From: Paenibacillus sp. LS1
GTDB lineage: Bacteria; Bacillota; Bacilli; Paenibacillales; Paenibacillaceae
Assembly (NCBI RefSeq): GCF_026013365.1
Contig: NZ_JAPDOE010000016.1
Span: forward strand, 1-64,000
Direction of reading: 5' to 3'
Length of the DNA stretch: 64,000 bases
Position 1 is the stretch's first letter; each line of letters opens with the position of its first letter. Below the pieces are notes generated by a model. That model was not told the DNA's origin. It saw nothing but the letters and a program-made list of their open reading frames with translations, and did no database searches. Below are positions 47,701 through 56,530 of this stretch, piece by piece. A program made the translations under genes and the position numbers.

Positions 47701-49723
47701 CCAATTCATTGAGCCCCTGCAGGAATGGTCTGATCTTATCCAGAGAGAGCGTAAAGATATCCTTCGGACTGTGGCCTTTGAAGTCACGCTTCTCATCCAG
47801 CAATGGCTCACTTCGCTTCGGATCGAATAAACCAAACCCATTTGCGGCCGTATACCGACTTCCCTGATCCGTCAGCTTGTCGAGCAACTTCTGTTCCTTC
47901 GCGGTTGGCGTCTCAATCAACTGCGCCAATGGCTGCAATTGCTCCTGCTGATCTGCCCGCTCCGGATCTGCCGCAATCTCGGTCAACAATTCGAGCGCAC
48001 CCAAACGCTGCAGCTCACTCTTCGCCTGCAAAAGTCGCTTCAGTGAAACCGTCAATTGGTCCACGGGTTGTAGTAACAAAACATGGATGACCTTCTGACG
48101 AAGTGAGCCTGTCTTGAGCTTCATCAACACCTCCATCTGTTTCATCTCTTCAACCGTTAACGTGAGTAGCTTCGCTTTGGAGAGCGCACTTTCCCGATTA
48201 CTGATACTTTTATCAGACAAACTCTCAAACACAAATTGTCTTTGCACCTCATTATCGGGATGCTGAACAAACTGGGACAACAGTTCTCCGCGCAGTTCCG
48301 GGCTCAAACGGTCCTTGATTGCGATGACTTCCCCGATCCATTCCGGGTCCATATCATAAGCGGCCAGATATAACATTTTCTTCACTACATCATCTGTATC
48401 AATCCGGTAGTGAACATACTCAAGTACACCCGATGGTCCACCTGATCCGCCTTTTGGAATGACAGCCAGCATCTGTTTGAATTGATCAAAGTCCTGACGT
48501 CTCAATGCCTTATCTTCAAGCGCAGGCAATGGCCACACGTAGATGCTACGCTGATTCTCTCCATTCTCGAAACTCCAGTTGTACATATACATGGCATCAT
48601 AGTTGGTCACAATCCAGTGCATCAACTCGGTATCCTGCGCCTCCAGGTAACGACGTGCAATGTGCAAACGAAGCTCTCTGTTCTGGCTGTTAGCCAGTAC
48701 GTATTGGGCAACAATCTTCTGATATAATTGCCCTTGATCCATAATCTCGATGATCTTGCTCTTCAGTTTATTCTCTTCAATGACCGCTGTCGCCCACAGG
48801 CTGATAAAGAGCTTGTTGGCATTCGCTTCCTGCTGCCAGGATTCGCGTACTTCTGGTTGCACAAGCGCCTCATACGCCTGTTCAATGAGCTGTGCGGCAA
48901 CACGCTGATTGGCTGCTTCTATGCCGATTCCTGTCCATACGGCGAGCGCTCTTACCACCGAACTGAAACGAATCAGGTTGTTGTCGATGATGATTTTTAA
49001 TATGTAAATATAGGCTTCCAGTGTTCCTTCATCCATCCGCTCCACAATGCTTTGGCGCAGCCCTTCCTGCAACCTTGCTGCAACGAGCAGCTCACCCACC
49101 ATCTGATAGGCATCTGCCTGATCGCTCATGAATATGCCTTTGATCATTTCATGGGTTAACAGCGCCGTCTGATTGTCACCATATATAATATCGTGCAGTG
49201 CCTGCTTCATATCTCCGCCCTCATGATCCAGTTCATACGCGATGCAATCCGGCAGTACCGAACGGATCTCATGCAGATAATCCAGCTTGTACTCACGAAG
49301 TGATACATATTCACTCAGGGAGAAATTCTTCATTTCCATTCGGAACAGTCCCATCAGTTTGCGGATGACCTGTGCTACATGCTGCTCCGGATCCGATGTG
49401 CGGAAGGGCCTGCGTTCATAGTGGTTACTGTATGGGAAACGAGTCGCACGCTCTGCGATATAACGGAATCGTGCAACCAATGACTCACTCGCCAGATGCT
49501 GGACTACATCCAATAGTGGCTGAAATAAGGGGTTCTGCGTTTCAGCAGCCAGCTTTCCAAGCAACTTTTCTGTATTCAAAAACATCTTTTCGTCTCCACG
49601 CAAATACGTAGACCCGGCGATCTCCACAACATAGTTTGCCAGCTCAAGCTGTACCCCTGTTAACGACTTTGCTTTTACCTGCAATTCATCCATATACACC
49701 TGTACTTGTTCTTCCTGATTCAT
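44753..49723 (-). CDS. Large DUF4132 protein with helical repeats
   Basis: A 1656-residue cytoplasmic-looking protein. The ATG at 49723 follows GGAGGAG by 6 nt; an upstream start in the same frame is not preferred. Residues about 100-900 are alpha-helical, with repeated leucine-rich helices resembling HEAT or Armadillo repeats (for example NSELQRLGALELLTEIAADP is typical). The C-terminal 450 residues carry the DUF4132 region, with PVIHPLVRTLVFQSG near 1370. DUF4132 also occurs in the E. coli MolR-like proteins, but the role is not established. It is followed upstream by a small partner gene 25 bp away. Confidence 0.82.
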   Translation of the reverse strand: MNQEEQVQVYMDELQVKAKSLTGVQLELANYVVEIAGSTYLRGDEKMFLNTEKLLGKLAAETQNPLFQPLLDVVQHLASESLVARFRYIAERATRFPYSNHYERRPFRTSDPEQHVAQVIRKLMGLFRMEMKNFSLSEYVSLREYKLDYLHEIRSVLPDCIAYELDHEGGDMKQALHDIIYGDNQTALLTHEMIKGIFMSDQADAYQMVGELLVAARLQEGLRQSIVERMDEGTLEAYIYILKIIIDNNLIRFSSVVRALAVWTGIGIEAANQRVAAQLIEQAYEALVQPEVRESWQQEANANKLFISLWATAVIEENKLKSKIIEIMDQGQLYQKIVAQYVLANSQNRELRLHIARRYLEAQDTELMHWIVTNYDAMYMYNWSFENGENQRSIYVWPLPALEDKALRRQDFDQFKQMLAVIPKGGSGGPSGVLEYVHYRIDTDDVVKKMLYLAAYDMDPEWIGEVIAIKDRLSPELRGELLSQFVQHPDNEVQRQFVFESLSDKSISNRESALSKAKLLTLTVEEMKQMEVLMKLKTGSLRQKVIHVLLLQPVDQLTVSLKRLLQAKSELQRLGALELLTEIAADPERADQQEQLQPLAQLIETPTAKEQKLLDKLTDQGSRYTAANGFGLFDPKRSEPLLDEKRDFKGHSPKDIFTLSLDKIRPFLQGLNELVHEHRDHEYEVEYYAGYKDTLLLGANLRSKVPYAERNEMKQLEQFPLHDVWENYIQQARFSSVELMQLYMVIQLREFNGNLGDHYSYFREQYDYDEMQKIPLMEGWRKSFTEQLYPLDDIEKLQQMLDSLTYKDQVTSLISAAYLDTNPEDTFEIAEKTWASIIASMPAERLEKESGMLHILTGPWNYTVRSKIHDDDSFKRFFQTAYQFASLVENSQPLSLLSLEDFLRAYQMNLIDDQEIYRQVLVGGNRLLFIRDLTTTRTEGIASDPELVQLRDAVVDRILEIELTRGELSTEVSTLAMKLNRIEGMEHWVHLVSAMDQDTFVRGYIYSYGDNTIRKETFSYLIQNCHPRDGEDEKRLGELLLKFPVNEKKLLEAAMYAPQWMEIVAKHLGWEGLRSAAWYFHAHINERFTAEKETIVAHYSPISPQDFNEGAFDIAWFEEAYAAVGEERFNLLYDCAKYISGGANHRRSQLFADAALGKLRLDDMRESVSDKRNKDHLLTYSLIPFAVNREQDLRERYDFIQKFLMQSKQFGAQRRASEGVVSQIALGNLARNAGYADVTRLMWDMEARKLDEMKSFFEPHALDADTTAQLVIDEEGQPEMVIVSKGKTLKSVPARFKKDGYIAELKELKSDLVDQYRRARQELERSMTAGTSFTRQEIASLMQNPVIHPLVRTLVFQSGDKTGRFDVSSSGLLAPGPEGTIQALTEQDQLLIAHPLHLHQSGSWSEFQRDLFTRQERQPFKQVFRELYLPNEDELANGTVSRRYAGYQIQPKKAVALLKGRQWTVSYEEGLQKVSYEHNLIANLYAMADWFSPADTEAPTLETVQFYDRKTYKPVALQDVPLTFFSEVMRDIDLVVSVAHVGGVDPEASLTTIEMRHVIVNESLRLLKIDNVRLDGNYARIDGELGEYAVHLGSGNVFKQATGALHIVPVHSQHRGRIFLPFLDEDPRTAEILSKVMLLAEDKKIKDPQILAQLQN

Positions 49724-49747
49724 CCTGTTCTCCTCCTTCATGACTCT

Positions 49748-50167
49748 CTACCACAGACGTCCGGCAAGCATTGTAAAACGGATAAACACCACGTTATCGC
49801 CGTCCTGTATAACCATGGACCTGTCCAGTTCCTGCAATTCTTCATCGTTGAGAAACACTTTATACAACCCATCCTCATAAGCGGTTATAGCTGTCTCCAT
49901 CGCACCATTCAGATCAGGAGCGCCCTCATTGTATACTGCGCCAAACCCGACTTTTCCCGTCGCCCCCTGTGCCTCAATCTCATCCGGCATCAGGTAGGCG
50001 AGGAATTCTGCCTGTTGCTTCTTGTCCTGAAGAGCTTTCACTTGCAGAGCCACCATGTTCTCAATGAGCTGCCTCAGCGTATGAGTTGTTTCCGGAAGTT
50101 CGGCAGCTTGTTTGGCAAGTGCCGGCTTGCGCTTACCCAGACTTTTTACCGTTATCCATATGTTCAC
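49748..50167 (-). CDS. Small partner of DUF4132, possible beta-grasp fold
   Basis: A 139-residue protein starting with GTG (MNIWITVKSLGKRK) after GGAGG 7 nt upstream. It is 25 bp upstream of the DUF4132 gene and cotranscribed. The N-terminus (strand, then LPETTHTLRQLIENMV) and the C-terminus (VFLNDEELQELD, then QDGDNVVFIRFTMLAG) resemble the start and end of MoaD/ThiS-type beta-grasp proteins, with an insert of about 50 residues between. It ends LAGRLW, not Gly-Gly. The fold is my inference and not a known match. No other function is apparent. Confidence 0.6.
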   Translation of the reverse strand: MNIWITVKSLGKRKPALAKQAAELPETTHTLRQLIENMVALQVKALQDKKQQAEFLAYLMPDEIEAQGATGKVGFGAVYNEGAPDLNGAMETAITAYEDGLYKVFLNDEELQELDRSMVIQDGDNVVFIRFTMLAGRLW

Positions 50168-50402
50168 CGCGTTCCCTCCCTATGTCCTGCTTTATTTGAA
50201 GAAGCTTCCATAAGCCCCGATATCTATACCACGATGCGTAATAACCTAAACCCGAAACTGCTGTCGGCCTCAAAATAAAATCAAAAATGCGTACATATGT
50301 ACCCCTAATGAACATCATAACTAAAATTCAATCCATATTCATGAGTCAATCCTCATGTTTACGTGGAACCACGGAACTATGGCCTACTTGCGTACATATA
50401 CG

Positions 50403-50450
50403 CAAAAAAAGCTGCACAGTCTCATATAAATATGGGACTGCGCAGCCGCT
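50403..50450 (-). terminator. Terminator after nasC
   Basis: On the minus strand a 17-bp nearly perfect stem GCTGCGCAGTC.../...GACTGTGCAGC is followed by seven Ts. It lies about 55 bp after the nasC stop. The gap 50168-50402 shows no gene. Confidence 0.8.
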
Positions 50451-50502
50451 AAGCTACGCTTAGAGCAGATTATGACACCTGGTAACCCGTAATCTGTATG
50501 AA

Positions 50503-52656
50503 TCATCTCGCCAATCGCAACGGTCGAATGGTTACGGCTGCTGTCTTGAACCCAGGCATCCGGCAGAACGGGTCCAGCTCCGGTCGGGTTGCCCGGTTCA
50601 CATTCTGAACGCCACCCCAGTGCATCGGTACGAACAAGGTATCCTCCCGAATGGAATCCTTGATTCGCGAACGAACTGTGAAGCTCCCGTACACCGATTG
50701 AATCTCGACCCATTCTCCATCGTGAATACGATGACGAGCAGCGGTAGCCGGATGAAGTTCAACGAAGTTCTCCAATTCACGGGCTGCCAGTGCCGGACTA
50801 CGATGTGTCTGCACTCCTGTAAGATAATGAGGGAGCACACGCCCATTGGTGAGAATTAAGGGAAATTCCGGTGAGATATCATTCCAACCCGGACTTGATT
50901 CGAATGTGAATGCCGCTTTGCCGTCCGGGTGAGCGAATCGTTCACCGAACAGTAGTCCTTCTCCCTGATCTTCGAGGGCAGAACACGGCCAGTATACCCC
51001 TTTCTCGTTACGCAAACGCTCATAGGTAATGCCATAATAATCAGCGACTCCACCACGACTCGCCACCCGAAGCTCATTAAAGATATCCTCAGCACTGTCA
51101 TATTCAAAATAAGAATCTTTGCCCAGTTGCGCAGCAATCCGGCATAATATATCCCAATCATCGAGCGTTTCTCCCGGAGCAGGCCGCCCCTGTTCACGCA
51201 GCAGAACACGCCCCTCCAGATTGGTCAATGTACCTTCATTCTCCATATAAGATGTAACCGGGAGAACCAGATCAGCCATGCGCGCTGTCTCCGACAGGAA
51301 CATATCTGCCACGATCAGAAAGTCCAGCTTGCGCAGACCTTCTTCCACCAAACGCACATTGGGATTGGATACGACCGGGTTGGAGCCCATTACGAGCAAC
51401 GCCCGAATCTCCTGATCATGGACCTTCTCCATCATCTCATAGGCCGAGACCCCTTTACCCGGTAAACTTGCAGGGTCCACGCCCCAGATGGATGCCACAT
51501 AGGCACGATCAGCTTCATTTTCAATGGAGCGATAGCCCGGCAGCTGGTCAGCCTTTTGCCCATGCTCCCGTCCGCCTTGCCCATTTCCTTGACCTGTGAT
51601 GGCACCATATCCGCAGCCTTCTCTGCCAATTTTGCCAGTCGCCAGCACGAGGTTCAGAAAGTGCCTGACGGCCATATGCCCATCTGTCTGCTGCTCCACA
51701 CCACGCGCTGTCATGATCATACCTGTTTTTGCCATACCATAGGCCATCGCCGCCTGACGAATCAGGGCCAGATCCACCCCACATGCTTGTGCCGCCTGTT
51801 CGAGCTGCAGATCAGCCAACCCTTGTATTAATTGTTCGTATCCATGCGTTCGTTCGCCTATAAAATGAGGGTCTGCCAATCCTGCATCCATAATCACCTT
51901 CAACAGAATATCCGCCAGCAATGCATCCATGCCCGGCTTCACCTGCAAGTGGAGATCGGCAATGGCTGCAGTTGCCGTCTTGCGGGGATCAATAACGATA
52001 ATGCATGCCCCGTTCTCCTTGGCCTGATTGAAGTAGGGCAAGAGGGTAGGTTGGCATTCCGCAATATTGGTTCCTGCGAGTACAATACAGTCCGCCTTGG
52101 GAATATCAGCCAGTCGGAACGTCAATCCACGATCCATCCCGAACACTTTACTGCCAGCTGAAGCCGCAGCTGACATGCAGAACCGTCCATTATAGTCGAT
52201 ATATTTCGTCCCCAATGCAACCCTGGCAAATTTGCCGAGCAGGTAGGCTGTCTCATTGGTCAAAGATCCGCCTCCGTATACTCCGACCGTATCTACTCCG
52301 TATGAATTTTTCATTTGCCGAAACCGCTCTGCAATGGTCTGAATGGCTTCGTCCCAGGAACAGGGTTCAAGCTCGCCATTGCGACGAATTAGCGGATGCA
52401 TTAATCGTTGTCCACTGAGTGCATGCTGATGAGCATTCATGCCCTTCACACACAGCCTGCCCTGAGAGGCTTCATTCGGAACGCCCTGAACCGTATACTC
52501 GCCACGACGCTGACCTGCAACAGGTGCAGCCAGTTCTTCAACCGTCATCTTGCATTGCACACTGCAATACGGACACTGGGTTTCCTTTACATAGAGCTTA
52601 GAGGCTGTTGGTTTTGAACTCACGGATAATCCCATCTTCCCATCCCCGCCTTTCAT
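50503..52656 (-). CDS. nasC: Assimilatory nitrate reductase catalytic subunit (molybdopterin, 4Fe-4S)
   Basis: Reduces nitrate to nitrite in the cytoplasm with a bis-MGD molybdenum cofactor. The N-terminal 4Fe-4S cluster is bound by Cys28, Cys31, Cys35 and Cys69 (C-x2-C-x3-C-x33-C). MGD-binding segments such as GSLTNETAYLLGKFAR near 130 and MGSNPVVSNPN near 425 are visible, and the MopB C-terminal domain starts near 600. Length 717 matches NasC-type enzymes. The first ATG (52656) directly follows the nasB stop (TAGATG); an ATG seven codons later also has a purine-rich site and may be the true start. Electrons should come from NasB, encoded just upstream. Confidence 0.92.
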   Translation of the reverse strand: MKGGDGKMGLSVSSKPTASKLYVKETQCPYCSVQCKMTVEELAAPVAGQRRGEYTVQGVPNEASQGRLCVKGMNAHQHALSGQRLMHPLIRRNGELEPCSWDEAIQTIAERFRQMKNSYGVDTVGVYGGGSLTNETAYLLGKFARVALGTKYIDYNGRFCMSAAASAGSKVFGMDRGLTFRLADIPKADCIVLAGTNIAECQPTLLPYFNQAKENGACIIVIDPRKTATAAIADLHLQVKPGMDALLADILLKVIMDAGLADPHFIGERTHGYEQLIQGLADLQLEQAAQACGVDLALIRQAAMAYGMAKTGMIMTARGVEQQTDGHMAVRHFLNLVLATGKIGREGCGYGAITGQGNGQGGREHGQKADQLPGYRSIENEADRAYVASIWGVDPASLPGKGVSAYEMMEKVHDQEIRALLVMGSNPVVSNPNVRLVEEGLRKLDFLIVADMFLSETARMADLVLPVTSYMENEGTLTNLEGRVLLREQGRPAPGETLDDWDILCRIAAQLGKDSYFEYDSAEDIFNELRVASRGGVADYYGITYERLRNEKGVYWPCSALEDQGEGLLFGERFAHPDGKAAFTFESSPGWNDISPEFPLILTNGRVLPHYLTGVQTHRSPALAARELENFVELHPATAARHRIHDGEWVEIQSVYGSFTVRSRIKDSIREDTLFVPMHWGGVQNVNRATRPELDPFCRMPGFKTAAVTIRPLRLAR

Positions 52657-54810
52657 CTATATATCAGCATGAAGTGTAGCTGCAAGTTCCTTCTGCAACT
52701 GGTCATCCAGCAACGTTTCCCGAATCGACATGAATCCCAATCGCTCCGTCCACGCCCATAACGGCTCATCGTACCAGGCGGTTTGGCGATACCATTGAAG
52801 GCAGGCTGATGCCAGTGCGGCCGCTTGCACCTCTGTTTCAGCCACCCCGAGCAAGCCACCTTGCTTGACCGGATGCTCTGCATGACCGCCTGCGTAGATC
52901 TCCCATCCAGCTGGTGATGCCAGCAAGCCAATATCCTGCACAAGTGCGCTCACCAATGATCCCGGCCCTGGTGCGACGCCTATATTCACGGGCGACGGCA
53001 TCGCTGCACCAACCCAACCCGTACGAAGCTGTGCTGCCAAGCCACCCGCATCCCTTGCATAGGATGACAACGGGATCTGATCATCCCAGCGCACCTGAAT
53101 CTCTTGGATACTCTCGATTTCTTGATCATGTATCGTTTGAGTGGATACCTGCAAGTAATAGTGGATCACTGGGCGACATACCGCGCAGCCAAGCTCCGAA
53201 CCCCAACCTAGCTTCTGCAGGATCAAAGGTAGGTCTCTCTTGAGAGATATTACAGGTTGATAATCGTGTCTATCCACATGAACTTCACGGGGGCCAACAC
53301 TGTTATTCAGCAGTTCCTTCAGTTCTGCATGCCCCAGCTCCGTACAACTGCATACAGGCATTGGAGCAGGTTTATCCGGTGTGGCTACTACTCCAGTACC
53401 CCCGTTATTTTTCAGGTTATGCGTATGTTTCAACAGAGCAGCCACCATCGGGCGACAGCCACCGCATGAACCTGACGCCTTCGTCTGCTCCTTCACCTGA
53501 TCTGCCGTTTCGAGACCCTGTTCCTGAATGGCCTTCATTATCGCAGCCTTGGTCACATTGTTGCAGGCACATACGGTCTCCTGAGCCGGTAATGCCGCAG
53601 CAGCCATCTCAGCCGGGTCCGGGGCCCCTTCACGCGGAGCCAATTCCGCCACATCCGCACCTCGTTGCACCAGTCCAAGCAATGCCGTCCCTTCGGCTGT
53701 ATCTCCAAATAAAATGGCTCCACGTACTTTGCCAGCCTGCATCAGCACTTTTTTGTATGTGCCTCGAATACCATCCAGATGTTGAATTGCGGTCTTCATG
53801 CCTTCCCCGCTGATCTCACCCGCCGAGAAAACATCAACCCCCGATACCTTCAACTGTGAGTAGGGAATAGATCCTTTGTATTCAGACGTTTCCTGTCCAC
53901 AGAGCGTACGTGCGAGCACCTTCCCCTGTTCGTATAAGGGGGCCACCAGACCATAACTGATTCCCCGATGTTCGGCACATTCCCCAACTGCGTATATATC
54001 CGGTACACTGGTGCGCATATAGTCATCTACCATAATTGCCCGATTGGTGGCGATCCCGCTTCGTCTGGCCAGATCCACATTTGGCCGAATCCCTACAGCG
54101 ACAATGACAACCTGAGCTTCAAGCTTGGAACCATCTGTGAACAGCAGCCCCTGGGCCTGCGATCGTCCGGTAATTTTCTGCGTATTTTTGGCCAAAAGAA
54201 AGGACATGCCCTGGTCTTCAAGCTCCTGCTGGAGCATCACGGCCGCCTTCTGATCGAGCTGTCGATTCATAATGTAAGGTGCATTATGGACCACCATGGC
54301 TTCCATACCCAGATGCAGCAACCCGCGTGCAGCCTCCAGTCCAAGCAATCCACCACCAATGACTGCAGCCTTTCGATATACTTTGGAATAGTCAGACATA
54401 CGCGTACAATCATCAATGGTCCGGAAGGACATGACCCGCTCTTTGTCCATTCCCGGTATCGGTGGGATAAACGGTGAAGACCCTGTTGCCAGAATCAGAA
54501 CATCATATGTTTCTTTTAGTCCCGATTCAGTCTCTATATATTTTCCACGGGTATCAATTTGGTGTACCGTTTCACCTGTACATAGCCGTATATGATGCTC
54601 GGCATACCAGATCCAATCATTGATAATGATATCCTGTAACGAATGCTCCCCCTGCAATACCTTCGATAACATGATCCGATTGTAGTTGGGACGGGGTTCA
54701 TTGCCGTAAATTACAATCTCATACGTATCAGGCGCCAGTGCGATAATCTCTTCAACACACTTCACTCCAGCCATGCCATTCCCGATAATCACCAGTTTGC
54801 TTCTGCTCAT
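52657..54810 (-). CDS. nasB: Nitrate reductase electron-transfer subunit NasB-like
   Basis: Passes electrons from NAD(P)H to NasC. The 717-residue protein has an FAD domain (IIGNGMAGVKCVE at 8-20), an NAD(P) domain (VIGGGLLGLEAARG near 150) and the GECAEHRG segment near 276. Two BFD-type 2Fe-2S domains follow, ligated by Cys414, Cys416, Cys449, Cys452 and by Cys487, Cys489, Cys542, Cys545. There is no sirohaem domain, so it is not a nitrite reductase NirB. It is the first gene of the nas operon, directly upstream of nasC. The leader before it has an antiterminator-like structure. Confidence 0.9.
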   Translation of the reverse strand: MSRSKLVIIGNGMAGVKCVEEIIALAPDTYEIVIYGNEPRPNYNRIMLSKVLQGEHSLQDIIINDWIWYAEHHIRLCTGETVHQIDTRGKYIETESGLKETYDVLILATGSSPFIPPIPGMDKERVMSFRTIDDCTRMSDYSKVYRKAAVIGGGLLGLEAARGLLHLGMEAMVVHNAPYIMNRQLDQKAAVMLQQELEDQGMSFLLAKNTQKITGRSQAQGLLFTDGSKLEAQVVIVAVGIRPNVDLARRSGIATNRAIMVDDYMRTSVPDIYAVGECAEHRGISYGLVAPLYEQGKVLARTLCGQETSEYKGSIPYSQLKVSGVDVFSAGEISGEGMKTAIQHLDGIRGTYKKVLMQAGKVRGAILFGDTAEGTALLGLVQRGADVAELAPREGAPDPAEMAAAALPAQETVCACNNVTKAAIMKAIQEQGLETADQVKEQTKASGSCGGCRPMVAALLKHTHNLKNNGGTGVVATPDKPAPMPVCSCTELGHAELKELLNNSVGPREVHVDRHDYQPVISLKRDLPLILQKLGWGSELGCAVCRPVIHYYLQVSTQTIHDQEIESIQEIQVRWDDQIPLSSYARDAGGLAAQLRTGWVGAAMPSPVNIGVAPGPGSLVSALVQDIGLLASPAGWEIYAGGHAEHPVKQGGLLGVAETEVQAAALASACLQWYRQTAWYDEPLWAWTERLGFMSIRETLLDDQLQKELAATLHADI

Positions 54811-54849
54811 GGGCTGCCCCCTATCTCTCTCTCACCTGAAAATAAACAG

Positions 54850-54937
54850 AAAAATCCCTTCTCCATGATTCGGAAAAGGGCACCGTTGCCTCCGGAATCC
54901 ACACGCCATTGTGTGGATTCATATAAGATTCAGATTA
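54850..54937 (-). promoter_or_regulatory. ANTAR-type antiterminator leader of nasB, with promoter
   Basis: Minus strand, 5' to 3': TTGACA (54955-54960) with a weak TAATCT -10 (54932-54937); hairpin P1 (54920-54895), a 10-bp perfect stem with hexaloop AATGGC; a 4-nt linker; hairpin P2 (54890-54879), GGC-AACGGT-GCC; then an intrinsic terminator (54880-54850), stem CCCTTTTCC/GGAGAAGGG and ATTTTT. Both hexaloops have A at position 1 and G at position 4, the ANTAR-target rule. The 3' side of P2 overlaps the 5' arm of the terminator, so the two should exclude each other. No ANTAR protein gene is in the window. Confidence 0.75.
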
Positions 54938-55028
54938 AGGGAATCTCAATCATATGTCAACTAAATTAACATCATAAATGTGAAATGCGATTTAAAAATG
55001 AAATATTTAAAATTACGTGTAATTTTTG

Positions 55029-55058
55029 TTGACATCTCTATTTTCTCTTGATTATAAT
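55029..55058 (+). promoter_or_regulatory. Sigma-A promoter of the nitrate transporter gene
   Basis: TTGACA (55029-55034), an 18-bp spacer and TATAAT (55053-55058) both match the consensus exactly. Transcription should start near 55065, about 30 nt before the leader hairpins. Confidence 0.85.
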
Positions 55059-55094
55059 TTGAATCAAAATCACAGTGCTGTGATCAACTCAGAT

Positions 55095-55173
55095 GCGGGA
55101 ACACAATGACGTGTACCGCCTGTCGGCAACGGGGCCGCAAATCGTTCTTATCTGGACGAATTGCGGCCTTTTT
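55095..55173 (+). promoter_or_regulatory. ANTAR-type antiterminator leader of the nitrate transporter gene
   Basis: Plus strand: P1 (55095-55119) has stem GCGG..ACAC/GTGT.CCGC and hexaloop AATGAC. P2 (55124-55137) has stem CGGC/GCCG and hexaloop AACGGG. The terminator (55133-55173) has a 13-bp stem (12 matches, GGCCGCAAATCGT) and five Ts. The hexaloops again have A1 and G4, and P2 overlaps the terminator's left arm. The order matches the divergent nasB leader. Confidence 0.78.
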
Positions 55174-55234
55174 CTGCCTCAACAAGCACATAGACAAATC
55201 ACGAAGATCTCAATTGGATGAGGAGCGATGATGG

Positions 55235-56467
55235 ATGATGGAGAGCAAAAGTTTTTGGAAAAGCGGGCATAAGCCCACCCTCTTCGGGGCGTTTATGTAT
55301 TTTGACATCAGTTTTATGATATGGGGGATGCTTGGTCCACTCGCAGTTGTTATTGCATTGGATTATCCGATGACTCCGCTGGAAAAGGCCAATCTGGTCG
55401 CATTGCCTATTCTCGGCGGCTCCATCCTGCGCCTTGTGCTTGGCTTCATGTCTGATTATATTGGTCCGAAACTGACTGCACAGATTGGGATGCTCGTTAC
55501 CTTAGTTCCTTTGTTACTCGGCTGGCTATGGGTCGACTCTTTAAGCCAACTGTACGTGGTGGCACTCTTGCTCGGTGTCGCAGGCGCCTCCTTTGCTGCT
55601 GCGCTACCTCTAGCAGGCCAATGGTATGGCAAAGAGCATCAGGGTCTGGCCATGGGTATTGCCGGGGCAGGTAACAGCGGAACCGTACTCGCGACGTTGT
55701 TTGCCAATCGCTTGGCTACGCATTTTGGCAGCTGGGAAGTTGTATTCGGACTTGCTATTATACCGATCGTTATCGTATTCATTCTCTTTTCTATCTTTGC
55801 CAAGAATAGCCCTAACCGGCCTGAACCCAAGAAATTGTCGCAATACGGAAGTCTGCTCAAACAAAAAGATGCTTGGGTATTCTGTGCCTTCTATTGTGTA
55901 ACCTTTGGTGGTTTCGTTGGATTATGTAACTATCTCACCATCTTCTTCAACACCCAGTATGGACTCTCTCCAGTTCGTGCCGCAGACATTACCACCTTCT
56001 GTGTAATCGCCGGCAGTTTCTTCCGGCCTGTTGGGGGATACCTGGCGGACAAAATTGGTGGAACCCGTATGCTAACTTTCCTGTACACAGGAGCTTGTAT
56101 CATGTTGATCGGTGTATCCTTCATGCCACCACTTCCTGTTGTGGTCGTCATGTTATTCCTCGGCATGATGTGTCTGGGCGCCGGAAATGGCTCGGTGTTC
56201 CAACTGGTTCCCCAACGCTTCGGTAACGAGATTGGTCTGATGACAGGCATTGTAGGTGCCGCTGGCGGATTGGGCGGATATGCACTGCCACTGATTCTCG
56301 GTCAACTGTATAGCAGCTATCAATCCTATACGCCAGGCTTTGTCATTCTTAGCCTGATTGCAGCAGCTTCCCTAATCCTCGTTCTCTTCATGCAATCTCG
56401 CTGGCGTGTAAGCTGGCTGAGCCGAGGTAACAAAGGCATCGCCGAATCGACATCCCTCTCTTCCTGA
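55235..56467 (+). CDS. Nitrate/nitrite transporter, MFS NNP family
   Basis: A twelve-helix nitrate importer of 410 residues. The nitrate-family signature GAGNGSVFQLVPQRFG lies near 325, and AGAGNSGTVLATLFAN near 145 is the first-half counterpart. It starts with ATG-ATG after AGGAG, about 170 nt downstream of the transcription start. It is divergent from nasB, and both leaders carry the same type of attenuator, so transport and reduction are probably induced together. No separate nitrite exporter is apparent. Confidence 0.9.
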   Translation: MMESKSFWKSGHKPTLFGAFMYFDISFMIWGMLGPLAVVIALDYPMTPLEKANLVALPILGGSILRLVLGFMSDYIGPKLTAQIGMLVTLVPLLLGWLWVDSLSQLYVVALLLGVAGASFAAALPLAGQWYGKEHQGLAMGIAGAGNSGTVLATLFANRLATHFGSWEVVFGLAIIPIVIVFILFSIFAKNSPNRPEPKKLSQYGSLLKQKDAWVFCAFYCVTFGGFVGLCNYLTIFFNTQYGLSPVRAADITTFCVIAGSFFRPVGGYLADKIGGTRMLTFLYTGACIMLIGVSFMPPLPVVVVMLFLGMMCLGAGNGSVFQLVPQRFGNEIGLMTGIVGAAGGLGGYALPLILGQLYSSYQSYTPGFVILSLIAAASLILVLFMQSRWRVSWLSRGNKGIAESTSLSS

Positions 56468-56530
56468 GGCGCACAACCACTCGGCCGTTAACCAATGGTG
56501 CGGTGTATGTGGATGAATCTGGATTAATCT

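Noticed and set aside
52657..54810. Annotation as nitrite reductase large subunit (NirB/NasD)
   Set aside because: The sirohaem/4Fe-4S nitrite reductase domain is missing; two BFD domains fit the NasB electron-transfer subunit.
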